In this document: positions 24,021 to 31,838 of the stretch, piece after piece
How the letters are laid out: each line of letters begins with the position of its first letter
Numbering within the stretch: position 1 is the stretch's first letter
Program-made: the position numbers and the translations under genes
Notes under the pieces: model-generated
Seen by the model: only the letters and a program-made list of their open reading frames with translations
The model's database searches: none
What the model was told of the DNA's origin: nothing
DNA from: Hyphomonadaceae bacterium
GTDB taxonomy: Bacteria; Pseudomonadota; Alphaproteobacteria; Caulobacterales; Aquidulcibacteraceae
DNA length: 64,000 nt
Assembly (NCBI GenBank): GCA_022841905.1
Contig: JALHQO010000004.1
Location: 124,001-188,000 of the forward strand
Reading direction: 5' to 3'

Positions 24021-25400
24021 TTGAGCGCGCGCATCCTCGTTGTCGACGACCTTGAAGCCAATCGCCGCCTCCTGGAGGCGAAGCTCGGCGCGGACTATTA
24101 CGAAGTGCTGACTGCACAGCGCGGCGAAGAAGGCGTGCAGCTGGCCAAGCGCGAAAAGCCCGATCTCATTTTGATGGACGTGATGATGCCCGGCGGCATC
24201 GACGGCTATGAGGCGTGCCGGCGCTTAAAGGCGATGCCGGAGACCCGGCACATTCCGGTGATCATCCTGACGACGCTGGACGACCGCGACAACAAGCTGC
24301 GTGGTTTGCAGGCGGGCGCGGAAGAGTTTCTGACCAAGCCGATCGATGACGTGCAGTTGATGGCGCGGGTGAAAAGCCTGCTGAGCCTCAAGGTCGTCAT
24401 CGACGAATTGCGGGCGCGTGAAGCCAACGGCAAGCGCCTCGGCGTCATCGATGAGGATTTGCGCAACGACCCGCTGGAGCAACACCGTTTGGTGGCCGGC
24501 AATGTGCTGGTGGTCGATGACAACCTCACCCAGATCAAATCGATCAAGGCCGCGCTCGGCGTTGAGCACCGCGTTACGGTGATGGGCCAGGACGAAGCGG
24601 AAGGGCCGCCGGATCTGTGCGTTGTCTCGATGACGGCGCGGTCGTTCGATGGCTTTCGTGTCATCGCACGCATGCGCTCAGGCGAGGCGACGCGGCATTT
24701 GCCGATTCTGGCGGTGGTGGAGCCGGACGATAAGCAGCGCGCCAACCGTGCGCTCGAACTGGGCGCACACGACATTATTGGCCGCCCGATCGATGAAGAA
24801 GAATTGGTGGCGCGGGCGCGCACGCTCATGCGCCGCAAGCGTTATATGGACGCCCTGCGCCATCGGCTCGATCAGAGCCTGGAGTTGGCGATCACCGATC
24901 AGCTGACTGGCCTCTACAATCGCCGCTTCCTGATGGGCCAGCTGACGCCCCTGGCGCAGCGGGCGCAGTGCGGCGGCGAAGCCGTTTCGATCATGGTGGT
25001 CGACATCGACCACTTCAAACGCCTGAACGACACCTACGGTCACGATGTCGGCGATGCTGTGCTGCGTGATTTTGCCGTGCGGCTTGGCACCAACACGCGA
25101 CCCTCTGATTTCGCCTGCCGCATGGGCGGTGAAGAGTTCGTCGTGATCATGCCGCGCACGACCGGCGATATCGGCTGCTTGGCGGCGGAGCGTTTGCGGC
25201 GTTCGGTCTGCGGTTCGCCGTTCGTGGCGCCAGGGCTTGGGCACCCGATTGAGGTCACCGTCTCGATCGGCGTCGCTGCGTCGGAGGAGAGCGACGAGAG
25301 CGTCGATGCGCTCTTAAAGCGGGCGGACGAGGCGCTCTATGAGGCCAAGAACGCGGGGCGTAACCGCGTCATCGGCAAGACGTCGCCACGCGCGGCGTGA
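24021..25400 (+). CDS. pleD: Diguanylate cyclase response regulator PleD
   Basis: Makes c-di-GMP on phosphorylation and directs polar development. Domains: REC1 (1-125) with phospho-acceptor D53; REC2 (about 158-275), which lacks a clear acceptor and acts as a dimerisation adaptor; and GGDEF (about 290-455) with GGEEF at 369-373. The inhibitory I-site RPSD (R360-D363) lies exactly five residues before GGEEF, so product feedback should be retained. The start is TTG with a strong AGGAGG (24009-24014). The length of 459 is near that of Caulobacter PleD (454). Confidence 0.96.
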   Translation: MSARILVVDDLEANRRLLEAKLGADYYEVLTAQRGEEGVQLAKREKPDLILMDVMMPGGIDGYEACRRLKAMPETRHIPVIILTTLDDRDNKLRGLQAGAEEFLTKPIDDVQLMARVKSLLSLKVVIDELRAREANGKRLGVIDEDLRNDPLEQHRLVAGNVLVVDDNLTQIKSIKAALGVEHRVTVMGQDEAEGPPDLCVVSMTARSFDGFRVIARMRSGEATRHLPILAVVEPDDKQRANRALELGAHDIIGRPIDEEELVARARTLMRRKRYMDALRHRLDQSLELAITDQLTGLYNRRFLMGQLTPLAQRAQCGGEAVSIMVVDIDHFKRLNDTYGHDVGDAVLRDFAVRLGTNTRPSDFACRMGGEEFVVIMPRTTGDIGCLAAERLRRSVCGSPFVAPGLGHPIEVTVSIGVAASEESDESVDALLKRADEALYEAKNAGRNRVIGKTSPRAA

Positions 25401-25404
25401 CGAA

Positions 25405-25432
25405 AGCGGCGCCGTCTGGAGATGGCGCCGCT
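25405..25432 (+). terminator. Hairpin after pleD
   Basis: The stem AGCGGCGCC-(10 bases)-GGCGCCGCT starts 5 bases after the pleD stop, followed by ATCGCTTGTTTATTTT. It lies between convergent genes and could serve both; the T-rich tract is interrupted and slightly displaced. Confidence 0.6.
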
Positions 25433-25441
25433 ATCGCTTGT

Positions 25442-25897
25442 TTATTTTCCGCCCTCGGACGGATCAAGGTTCCATGTGAAGACGCCCCAATCGCTGGCGT
25501 GCATCACCACGAAGTCGCGGACTTCTTGGTTGGTCTCGCAATAGTTGGAAGGCGTGTCCCAAAACGCATAGGGGCCGGGGTAAGCGACGCAGCGCGGGTG
25601 ATCGCCTGACCAGTAGAACTCGTCGGTGCCTTCCACTTCGGCGTAGCCGTAAATGTAGGCGTTGGTGGTGCGCGCAATCTCCTCGCACCGGCGCGGGCCG
25701 ACATTGAACCAACCTTCGTTGTAAAAGGCGTCGGCGTTCACCGGCTTATACGACACCGCCACCTGGGCCGTGTCGCCGGTATTGTTGCACACCCGGAAAA
25801 TGATGACGTTGGTTTGGGCTTGCGCCGGCTGATTGGCGCTGACGCCGATTACAGCCGCGAAGACGGCAAACGCCGCCGCCCAGATAATCCGGTTCAT
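25442..25897 (-). CDS. DUF1036 secreted protein
   Basis: 151 residues starting at ATG 25897. The signal peptide (about 1-28) ends near AQAQ. The mature part has the DUF1036 pattern: FRVCNNT, a VSYKP strand, EGWFNVGPRRCEEI, YIYGYAEVEG and the Cys-containing HPRCVAYPGPYAFWD. The family is periplasmic or secreted and of unknown function, and forms a small beta-sandwich. It is convergent with pleD. Confidence 0.85.
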   Translation of the reverse strand: MNRIIWAAAFAVFAAVIGVSANQPAQAQTNVIIFRVCNNTGDTAQVAVSYKPVNADAFYNEGWFNVGPRRCEEIARTTNAYIYGYAEVEGTDEFYWSGDHPRCVAYPGPYAFWDTPSNYCETNQEVRDFVVMHASDWGVFTWNLDPSEGGK

Positions 25898-26032
25898 GCG
25901 AACCCCCCGTTTTGGCTCCCTCAACCGCATTAAGAGCGCAGGAAGGGCGCAGCCGTCAATCGTTCGCTTGGAGGCGGTGGTCGATTGTCTATGCTAGGAC
26001 CATATATTGGGGCCTGCGCCCTTGGAGAGACT

Positions 26033-26860
26033 ATGACGTACGCCGACGCCATCGACACGCCCCTCCGGGACGGCCAGATCAAGATTCACGACAGAAGCGT
26101 CGCATTTCCGGCGATGGTGGCGGCTGGGCAGGTCGCGGCGGCGTGCCTCGATATGCTCGGCGGCGAAGTGCGCGAAGGCGTCACCACAGGTCGGCTCGAC
26201 GATCTCGCCCGCCAGTTCGTGTTCGATCATGGCGCGATACCGGCGTGCGTGTTCTACCGCGGCTATCGCCACACGATCTGCACCTCGCTCAATCACACCG
26301 TCTGCCACGGCATTCCCGGCGAGCGCGCGTTGAAGGATGGCGACATCGTCAACATCGATGTGACTGTCATCGTCAATGGCTGGCACGGCGATACGAGCCG
26401 CATGTACGGCGTCGGCGACGTGCCGCGCAAAGCCGAGCGGCTGATGGACATTACCTACGAAGCGCTGATGCGCGGCATCGCGGCGGTGAAGCCGGGCGCG
26501 ACGCTCGGCGATATCGGCCACGCGATCCAATCTTATGCTGAAAGCGAGCGGACCAGCGTCGTGCGTGAATTCTGCGGCCACGGCCTCGGGCGCGTCTTCC
26601 ACGATGCGCCGAACATTTTGCACTACGGCAAAGCCGGCCAAGGCGCGGTGCTTAAGCCCGGCATGATTTTCACCATCGAGCCGATGCTCAATCTGGGCTC
26701 GCCGTCCGTGAAGATTTTGAATGACGGCTGGACGGCGGTGACAAAGGATAAGTCGCTCTCGGCGCAGTACGAACACTCGGTCGGCGTCACCGAAACCGGC
26801 GTCGAGATTTTCACCAAATCGCCGGCCGGTCTCGACCAGCCGCACGCGATCAAGGCGTGA
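26033..26860 (+). CDS. map: Methionine aminopeptidase, type I
   Basis: Removes the N-terminal Met from nascent proteins; a dinuclear metal enzyme. The ligands are in order: H in NHTVCHGIP, D in NIDVTVIVNGWHGDTS (both Asp), H in FCGHGLGRVFH, E in TIEPML and E in YEHSVGV. 275 residues from ATG 26033, chosen because GGAGAG precedes it and MTYADAID is a normal start; an earlier ATG (25985) lacks this. It is followed 6 bases later by the radC reading frame. Confidence 0.96.
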   Translation: MTYADAIDTPLRDGQIKIHDRSVAFPAMVAAGQVAAACLDMLGGEVREGVTTGRLDDLARQFVFDHGAIPACVFYRGYRHTICTSLNHTVCHGIPGERALKDGDIVNIDVTVIVNGWHGDTSRMYGVGDVPRKAERLMDITYEALMRGIAAVKPGATLGDIGHAIQSYAESERTSVVREFCGHGLGRVFHDAPNILHYGKAGQGAVLKPGMIFTIEPMLNLGSPSVKILNDGWTAVTKDKSLSAQYEHSVGVTETGVEIFTKSPAGLDQPHAIKA

Positions 26861-26866
26861 CGCGCG

Positions 26867-27687
26867 ATGGCGGGGCGCTCGAAAAGCCGCGCCACATCTG
26901 AACCGCCGCGCGCGGTCGAAGACGGCGAACTGTTCCGTTTCAGCGCGATGGCGCCGACGCCGCGAGCCCCGCGCTGCCGCCGATCCGGATTGAGGCAAAG
27001 CCGCGCAAGCCGCCGGAAAAGCCGCACTATCACGATCACCGCGCCCGCCTGCGTCAGCGCTTCGATGAGGCCGGGCCTGGAGCGCTGGCGGACTACGAGT
27101 TGTTGGAGCTCATGCTCTTTCGCACCATTCCGCGTCAGGACACGAAGCCCTTGGCGAAGGCGCTGCTGGCGAAGTTCGGCGATCTGCCTGCTCTGTTAGC
27201 GACGCCGGTGCAGGATCGCGGAGGTGAAGGCGCGGGGCCAGCGGTGGCGCAGGATCTGAAGATCGTGCAAGCCATGCTGGAGCGCGCGGCGAAGACGCCG
27301 TTGCATCAGCGGGCAGTGATTTCGTCGTGGTCGCAGCTGGTGAACTATTGCCGCATGACGCTGGCGCATGAGCCGCGTGAGCAGTTCCGCGTGCTCTTTC
27401 TCGACGCCAAGAACCAGTTGATCGCCGATGAGATCATGAACGAAGGCACGGTCGATCACGCGCCGGTCTATCCGCGCGAGATCGCGCGCCGGGCGCTGGA
27501 GCTTTCGGCCGCGTCGGTGATCCTGGTGCACAATCATCCCTCGGGCGATCCCAAGTCCAGCCCGGCCGACCTCGCCATCACGCGCGATATCGTGGCTGCG
27601 GCGGAGGCGATCAGCGTGCGGGTGCACGATCACCTCATCATCGGCAAAAACGGCGTCGCGAGCTTCAAGACACTGAAACTGCTGTGA
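26867..27687 (+). CDS. radC: RadC (JAB-domain) protein with an apparent N-terminal frameshift
   Basis: UPF0758/RadC family. The C-terminal JAB metalloprotease-like domain is complete, with [17 protein letters not shown]-type motif (HNHPSGDP seen) and [18 protein letters not shown]. Codons for a normal N-terminal helix region ([30 protein letters not shown]) lie in the same frame upstream of the first ATG at 27100. That frame has no ATG, GTG or TTG between its stop at 26899-26901 and the domain. The likely start, ATG 26867 ([20 protein letters not shown]), is in another frame. A one-base deletion around 26955-26980 would join them. The function of RadC is unsettled. Confidence 0.7.
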
Positions 27688-27731
27688 TCGCCCACTTGGT
27701 TTCGCCACGCGCCCGACTAGAGTCCTGAGCC

Positions 27732-28886
27732 ATGGACGGTACGGACGCACTAACGGTCACGGTGTTGGGCGAACTCGGCAAAATCGAGCGCGCCACCTGG
27801 GATGGCTTCGCCAATCCCGCCGACAAGCCCTACGACCCGTTCATCTCGTGGGATTTCCTGCAAGCGCTGGAAGAGAGCGGCTGCGCCTCGCCGGCGACGG
27901 GCTGGCAGCCGGTGCATCTGATCGCGCACGATGTCGGCGGCGCGGCGGTCGGCGTCATGCCGCTTTACGCGAAAGATAATTCCTACGGCGAATACGTTTT
28001 CGATCACGCCTGGGCCGATGCGCTCTATCGCGCTGGCGGGCAGTATTATCCTAAGCTCCAATGCGCCTCGCCGTTCACGCCTGTGCCGGGGCGGCGCATC
28101 CTCGCGCCCGATCCGCATGTCGAGCGCGCGCTGGCGCAAGCGGCGATTGCGTTCGCGCAGCGTACCGAGGCGTCATCGGCGCACATCACGTTCGCGGATC
28201 AGGACATGGTCGAGCGGCTAAAGCCACTGGGCTTTCTGCCGCGCATCGGCATCCAGTATCATTGGTTCAATCACGGCTATGCGCGCTTCGAAGATTTCCT
28301 CGCCGATCTCTCATCGCAAAAGCGCAAGACCATCCGGCGCGAACGTGCGCGCGCCTGCGAGGGGCTGACGATTAAGCGCCTGCGCGGCGAGGAGATCAAA
28401 GCGCGCGACTGGGATTTCTTTTTCCGCTGCTATCAAGATACCGGCGCGCGCAAATGGGGCTCGCCTTATCTCAATCGCGACTTTTTCGAACTGCTCGGCG
28501 AACGCCTCGGCGATACCTGCGTGCTGTTCTTGGCGGAGGCGGATGGCCGCCCGGTCGCATCGGCGCTCAATCTCATTGGCGGCGAGGCGCTTTACGGGCG
28601 CTATTGGGGCCGCGTCGCCGACGTGGCGTTCCTGCACTTTGAGCTTTGCTATTATCAGGCCATCGATCTTGCGATCCAGCTTGGCTTGCCGCGCGTCGAA
28701 GCCGGCGCGCAGGGCGAGCACAAGCTAGCGCGCGGTTATGTGCCGACGCACACCTACAGCGCCCACTGGATCGCCCACGAAGGCCTCCGCCACGCCGTGG
28801 CGCGCTATCTGAGTGCGGAAACGCCGGCGCTCGTCGATGAAGCGGAGACGCTTGCCGAGCACGCGCCCTTTAAGAAAGACGGCTAG
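27732..28886 (+). CDS. FemAB-like / GNAT-fold protein (PF04339, peptidogalycan family)
   Basis: 384 residues, cytoplasmic. It resembles the alphaproteobacterial COG3146 family, often labelled peptidogalycan biosynthesis protein, with a double GNAT fold. Recognisable stretches are DKPYDPFISWDFLQALEESGC, YPKLQCASPFTPVPGRR, LSSQKRKTIRRERARA, YLNRDFFELLGERLGD and RVEAGAQGEHKLARGYVP. The substrate is unproven; an aminoacyl or acyl transfer role is inferred from the fold. Its stop overlaps that of the convergent lipoprotein gene. Confidence 0.85.
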   Translation: MDGTDALTVTVLGELGKIERATWDGFANPADKPYDPFISWDFLQALEESGCASPATGWQPVHLIAHDVGGAAVGVMPLYAKDNSYGEYVFDHAWADALYRAGGQYYPKLQCASPFTPVPGRRILAPDPHVERALAQAAIAFAQRTEASSAHITFADQDMVERLKPLGFLPRIGIQYHWFNHGYARFEDFLADLSSQKRKTIRRERARACEGLTIKRLRGEEIKARDWDFFFRCYQDTGARKWGSPYLNRDFFELLGERLGDTCVLFLAEADGRPVASALNLIGGEALYGRYWGRVADVAFLHFELCYYQAIDLAIQLGLPRVEAGAQGEHKLARGYVPTHTYSAHWIAHEGLRHAVARYLSAETPALVDEAETLAEHAPFKKDG

Positions 28887-29266
28887 CAGCGCTGCGAGAT
28901 GCCGAAGCTGCCGTCCGGTTGGCCGACGAACAATTGGTTCTCGTTGCCCTTGGCGACGTTCACGCCGAAATCGCCGCGCACGCCGCTCATGGTCACGCGA
29001 TCGCCTTCGAGCGTCCACGTGCCGGTCGAGCCGTCCGCCATGCGGAAGCTGCCATCGGCGTTATAGGTGATGGTCGATGTGCAATCGCCATTGTCGCCCC
29101 AGCTGCCGACAAGGAATGCAGCAGTGACGGGGTCGTCGCTCGGCACAGGCGGCGCGTGCGGATCGATTGCGGGCGCTTCTGTCGTGGTCTCCGCTGTGGG
29201 CGTCGCGGCTTGGCCGCATGCGGCGAGCGCGAGTGCGGCGGCGAAAGCGATGGTGCGGATGATCAT
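28883..29266 (-). CDS. Hypothetical lipoprotein
   Basis: 127 residues from ATG 29266. The signal peptide ends in lipobox LAAC (C17). A Thr/Pro/Ala-rich linker is followed by a small beta-rich domain: FLVGSWGDNGDCTSTITYNADGSF, GTWTLEGDRVTMS, and terminal QRC. The WGDNGDC...W pattern suggests a lipocalin-like or META-like barrel, but no family is assigned. Confidence 0.75.
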   Translation of the reverse strand: MIIRTIAFAAALALAACGQAATPTAETTTEAPAIDPHAPPVPSDDPVTAAFLVGSWGDNGDCTSTITYNADGSFRMADGSTGTWTLEGDRVTMSGVRGDFGVNVAKGNENQLFVGQPDGSFGISQRC

Positions 29267-29334
29267 GAAGTTCTCCCCGATGTGACTATTCCATCGGAAC
29301 AAGACGTGAGTCCACTGGACTCAGGCGTTGGAGC

Positions 29335-29385
29335 TTGGAGCGCGCGGCTCCGCCGCGCATGCGGCGCGGAGCGCCGCGCTCCCAA
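29335..29385. repeat. Double-hairpin palindromic repeat, divergent copy
   Basis: TTGGAGC is followed by inner hairpin GCGCGGC-TCC-GCCGCGC, then AT, then GCGGCGC-GGA-GCGCCGC and GCTCCCAA. The whole is an imperfect palindrome built exactly like the repeats at 2568 and 6303 (flank GGAGC plus 7-base inner stem), with different stem sequence. It is located between a lipoprotein gene start and the end of rnr. Confidence 0.7.
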
Positions 29386-29392
29386 CCTTAGC

Positions 29393-31681
29393 CTAACGCC
29401 GCTTCTTGCCGCGGTGCTTCCCGCGATCGTCGCGGCCGCGGTGTTGCGTCGGGCGGCTGCTGCGTGATTTGCGCCAGCCGGGGAGCGGCTCTAGCGGGTC
29501 GGTGAGCAGGGAAAACACCAATCCGCCGCTGATCGGTGTTGCTTCTTCCAAGCGCACTTCGACGCGCATGCCGAGCGGATAGCGGGTGCCGGATTGTTCG
29601 CCGACGAGCGCGTGCGCGGCTTCGTCATGGATCCAGCGCTCGTTGCCGAGCGTGGAGATGGGCGCGAGGCCATCGGCTTGCGTTTCGTCCAAGCGCACGA
29701 ACAGCCCAAAGCGGGTGACGCCGGTGACGCGGCCTTCGAACGTGTTGCCGATGCGGTCGGCGAGGAAGGCGGAGATGAAGCGCGCCGTTGCGTCGCGCTC
29801 GGCGGCCATGGATTGGCGCTCAGTTGCGCTGATGTGCTCGGCGGTTTCGGCGTAGCGCTGTTCTTCGGCGTCTGTCGCGCCGTCGTCGCCGAGCTTCAGC
29901 GCACGGATGAGCGCGCGGTGGATGGTGACGTCGGCGTAGCGGCGGATCGGTGAAGTGAAGTGCGAATAGGCGCGCAGGCTCAGGCCGAAGTGGCCGATAT
30001 TGTCGGGCGTATAAACCGCTTGCGACTGCGTGCGCAGGATCACTTCGTTGATGATGTCCTTATTGGGCGAGGCTTGCGCCAGATGCAGGATGCGGTTGAA
30101 ACGCCCGGCGGTGACGGTTTGGCCCTTGGCCCAAGCCATATCGACGGTTGGCAGGAAGTCGGTGAGCGCTGCGATCTTTTCGTCGCTGGGGCGATCGTGG
30201 GCGCGGTAGATTTGCGGGCGGTTCTTCTGCTCTAGCGTTTCTGCGGCGCAGACGTTGGCTTGGATCATGAATTCTTCGATGAGCTTGTGCGCATCGAAAC
30301 GCTCGCGCCGCTTTACGCCCGCGACTTTGCCATCCTTGAAGATGATCTTGTGTTCGGGCGCGTCGATGTCGAGTGGCTGGCGCTTCTCGCGCGCGGCCCA
30401 CACGCACGCATAGGCGGCCCAGAGCGGTTTGAGGATGTGCTCGAGCAGCGGGCCGGTTTTCTCGTTCGGTTCGCCGTTGATGGCGGCCTGCGCTTGTTCG
30501 TAGGAGAGCTTGGCGCCGGAGCGCATTAGGCCGCGGACGAATTTGTGACGGAGCTTGCGGCCATCGGCTGCGAAGATCATCTCGACCGCGAGGCAGGCGC
30601 GCTCTTGGTGTTCGCGCAGCGAGCAGAGATCGGCCGAGAGTGACTCCGGCAGCATCGGCGCCACGCGATCGGGGAAGTAAGTCGAGTTGCCGCGCCGCCA
30701 GGCGCCGCGATCGAGGGCCGAGCCCGGCGTGACGTAGGCCGACACGTCGGCGATGGCGACCCAGACGCGCCAGCCGCCTTGGTTCTTCTCGTCCGTGTCG
30801 GGTGTCGCAAACACAGCGTCGTCGTGATCGCGCGCGTCTTCGGGGTCGATGGTGATCAGCGGCACGTCGCGCAGATCGGTGCGGCCTTTCAGCGTCGGTT
30901 TTTGCGCGGCGTTGGCTTGCGCTTCTTCGTCTTCGGTGAAGCCTTCGCGGATGCCGTGCGTGTGCATGGCGAGGATGGAGGCGGCGCGCGGATCGGTTTC
31001 GCGGCCGATGATTTCTTTGATGGCGCCGAACTTCGGACCATGCGCGCGGTCGCGCGCCGAGGGGCGAAGTTCCGCGAAAACCAGATCGCCGTCCTTGGCT
31101 TCGCCCACATCATTGGCTTCGATGATCAGCGGATGGCGCACTTTGCGGTCGGCGGGTTCGACGCGGCCGCCGCCGAAGCGCGCGCGCGGATCGGTGTTGG
31201 CGCGATAGACGCCGAGGATGCGATGCGCACTTTGGCCGAGGCGCTTGACGATGCGCGCTTCGAATTCGCCGTCGTCGGTGCGGGCGATGCGCGCGAGTAC
31301 GCGGTCACCGACGCCGATCGCCGCTTCACCGCGCATGCGCCGCGAGTCGCCGGGCGCTAAACGGACGGTCGGGCCGAAATAGCCGTCGGGCCCGCGCATG
31401 CGCGCGAGCAACTCGCCATCGGGATCGCGATCGACAATGTCCATGACGCCGGATTCGGGCAGCGCTTGCGCGTCGGCGTAGGCTTTACGACCCGCGCGCC
31501 CTAGCGCGCCGGACTCTTCCAACTCGCGCAAGATTCCGCGCAGCTCTTTCTTCTGATCCGGGCCGATCCCAAGCTCGCGCGCGATGTCACGCTTCTGCGC
31601 CTTGCCGCCGGCTTTGCGGAGGGCTTCAAGTACGCGCTCGCGGGTCAGGGGTTCGGGGGCAGGTGGTCGATTCTTCGCCAT
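29393..31681 (-). CDS. rnr: Ribonuclease R
   Basis: Processive 3'-5' exoribonuclease that degrades structured RNA. 762 residues. An N-terminal winged-helix region is followed by cold-shock-like domains. The RNB catalytic domain carries LITIDPEDARDHDDAVFA (metal-binding Asp cluster) and SHFTSPIRRYADVTIHRAL, and a C-terminal S1 domain starts at NTFEGRVTGVTRFGLFVRLD. The tail is Arg/Lys rich (RGRDDRGKHRGKKRR). It follows topA in the same direction, the conserved alphaproteobacterial order, but a 157-base repeat region lies between. Confidence 0.96.
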   Translation of the reverse strand: MAKNRPPAPEPLTRERVLEALRKAGGKAQKRDIARELGIGPDQKKELRGILRELEESGALGRAGRKAYADAQALPESGVMDIVDRDPDGELLARMRGPDGYFGPTVRLAPGDSRRMRGEAAIGVGDRVLARIARTDDGEFEARIVKRLGQSAHRILGVYRANTDPRARFGGGRVEPADRKVRHPLIIEANDVGEAKDGDLVFAELRPSARDRAHGPKFGAIKEIIGRETDPRAASILAMHTHGIREGFTEDEEAQANAAQKPTLKGRTDLRDVPLITIDPEDARDHDDAVFATPDTDEKNQGGWRVWVAIADVSAYVTPGSALDRGAWRRGNSTYFPDRVAPMLPESLSADLCSLREHQERACLAVEMIFAADGRKLRHKFVRGLMRSGAKLSYEQAQAAINGEPNEKTGPLLEHILKPLWAAYACVWAAREKRQPLDIDAPEHKIIFKDGKVAGVKRRERFDAHKLIEEFMIQANVCAAETLEQKNRPQIYRAHDRPSDEKIAALTDFLPTVDMAWAKGQTVTAGRFNRILHLAQASPNKDIINEVILRTQSQAVYTPDNIGHFGLSLRAYSHFTSPIRRYADVTIHRALIRALKLGDDGATDAEEQRYAETAEHISATERQSMAAERDATARFISAFLADRIGNTFEGRVTGVTRFGLFVRLDETQADGLAPISTLGNERWIHDEAAHALVGEQSGTRYPLGMRVEVRLEEATPISGGLVFSLLTDPLEPLPGWRKSRSSRPTQHRGRDDRGKHRGKKRR

Positions 31682-31710
31682 GGGAGCAATGTGGCGCCTC
31701 TTCGACGCCT

Positions 31711-31830
31711 AAGGGAGAGGTCGATTTGCGGAGCAAATCGGGTGAGGGCAAGCGGCGCCTGATCTTTTGAGCGCTGTAGGGCCCTCATCCGGCCCTTCGG
31801 GCCGCCTTCTCCCGCGCAGCGGGAGAAGGG
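31711..31830. repeat. Composite CTCATCCGGCCC-type repeat between topA and rnr
   Basis: The left half AAGGGAGAGG plus hairpin CGATTTGC-GGA-GCAAATCG (31722-31740) and GGTGAGGGC faces a right half GCCCTCATCCGGCCCTTCGG plus hairpin CTTCTCCCG-CGCAG-CGGGAGAAG. The ends are complementary, giving one large palindrome. It shares its right half with 7610-7653. It fills the topA-rnr gap and may separate their transcripts. Confidence 0.75.
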
Positions 31831-31838
31831 ATGTGGCG

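Noticed and set aside
27013-27025. Programmed -1 frameshift signal in radC (GGAAAAGCC)
   Set aside because: It is not a classical slippery heptamer, and codon quality in the first frame is already poor well before this point, which favours an earlier simple indel.
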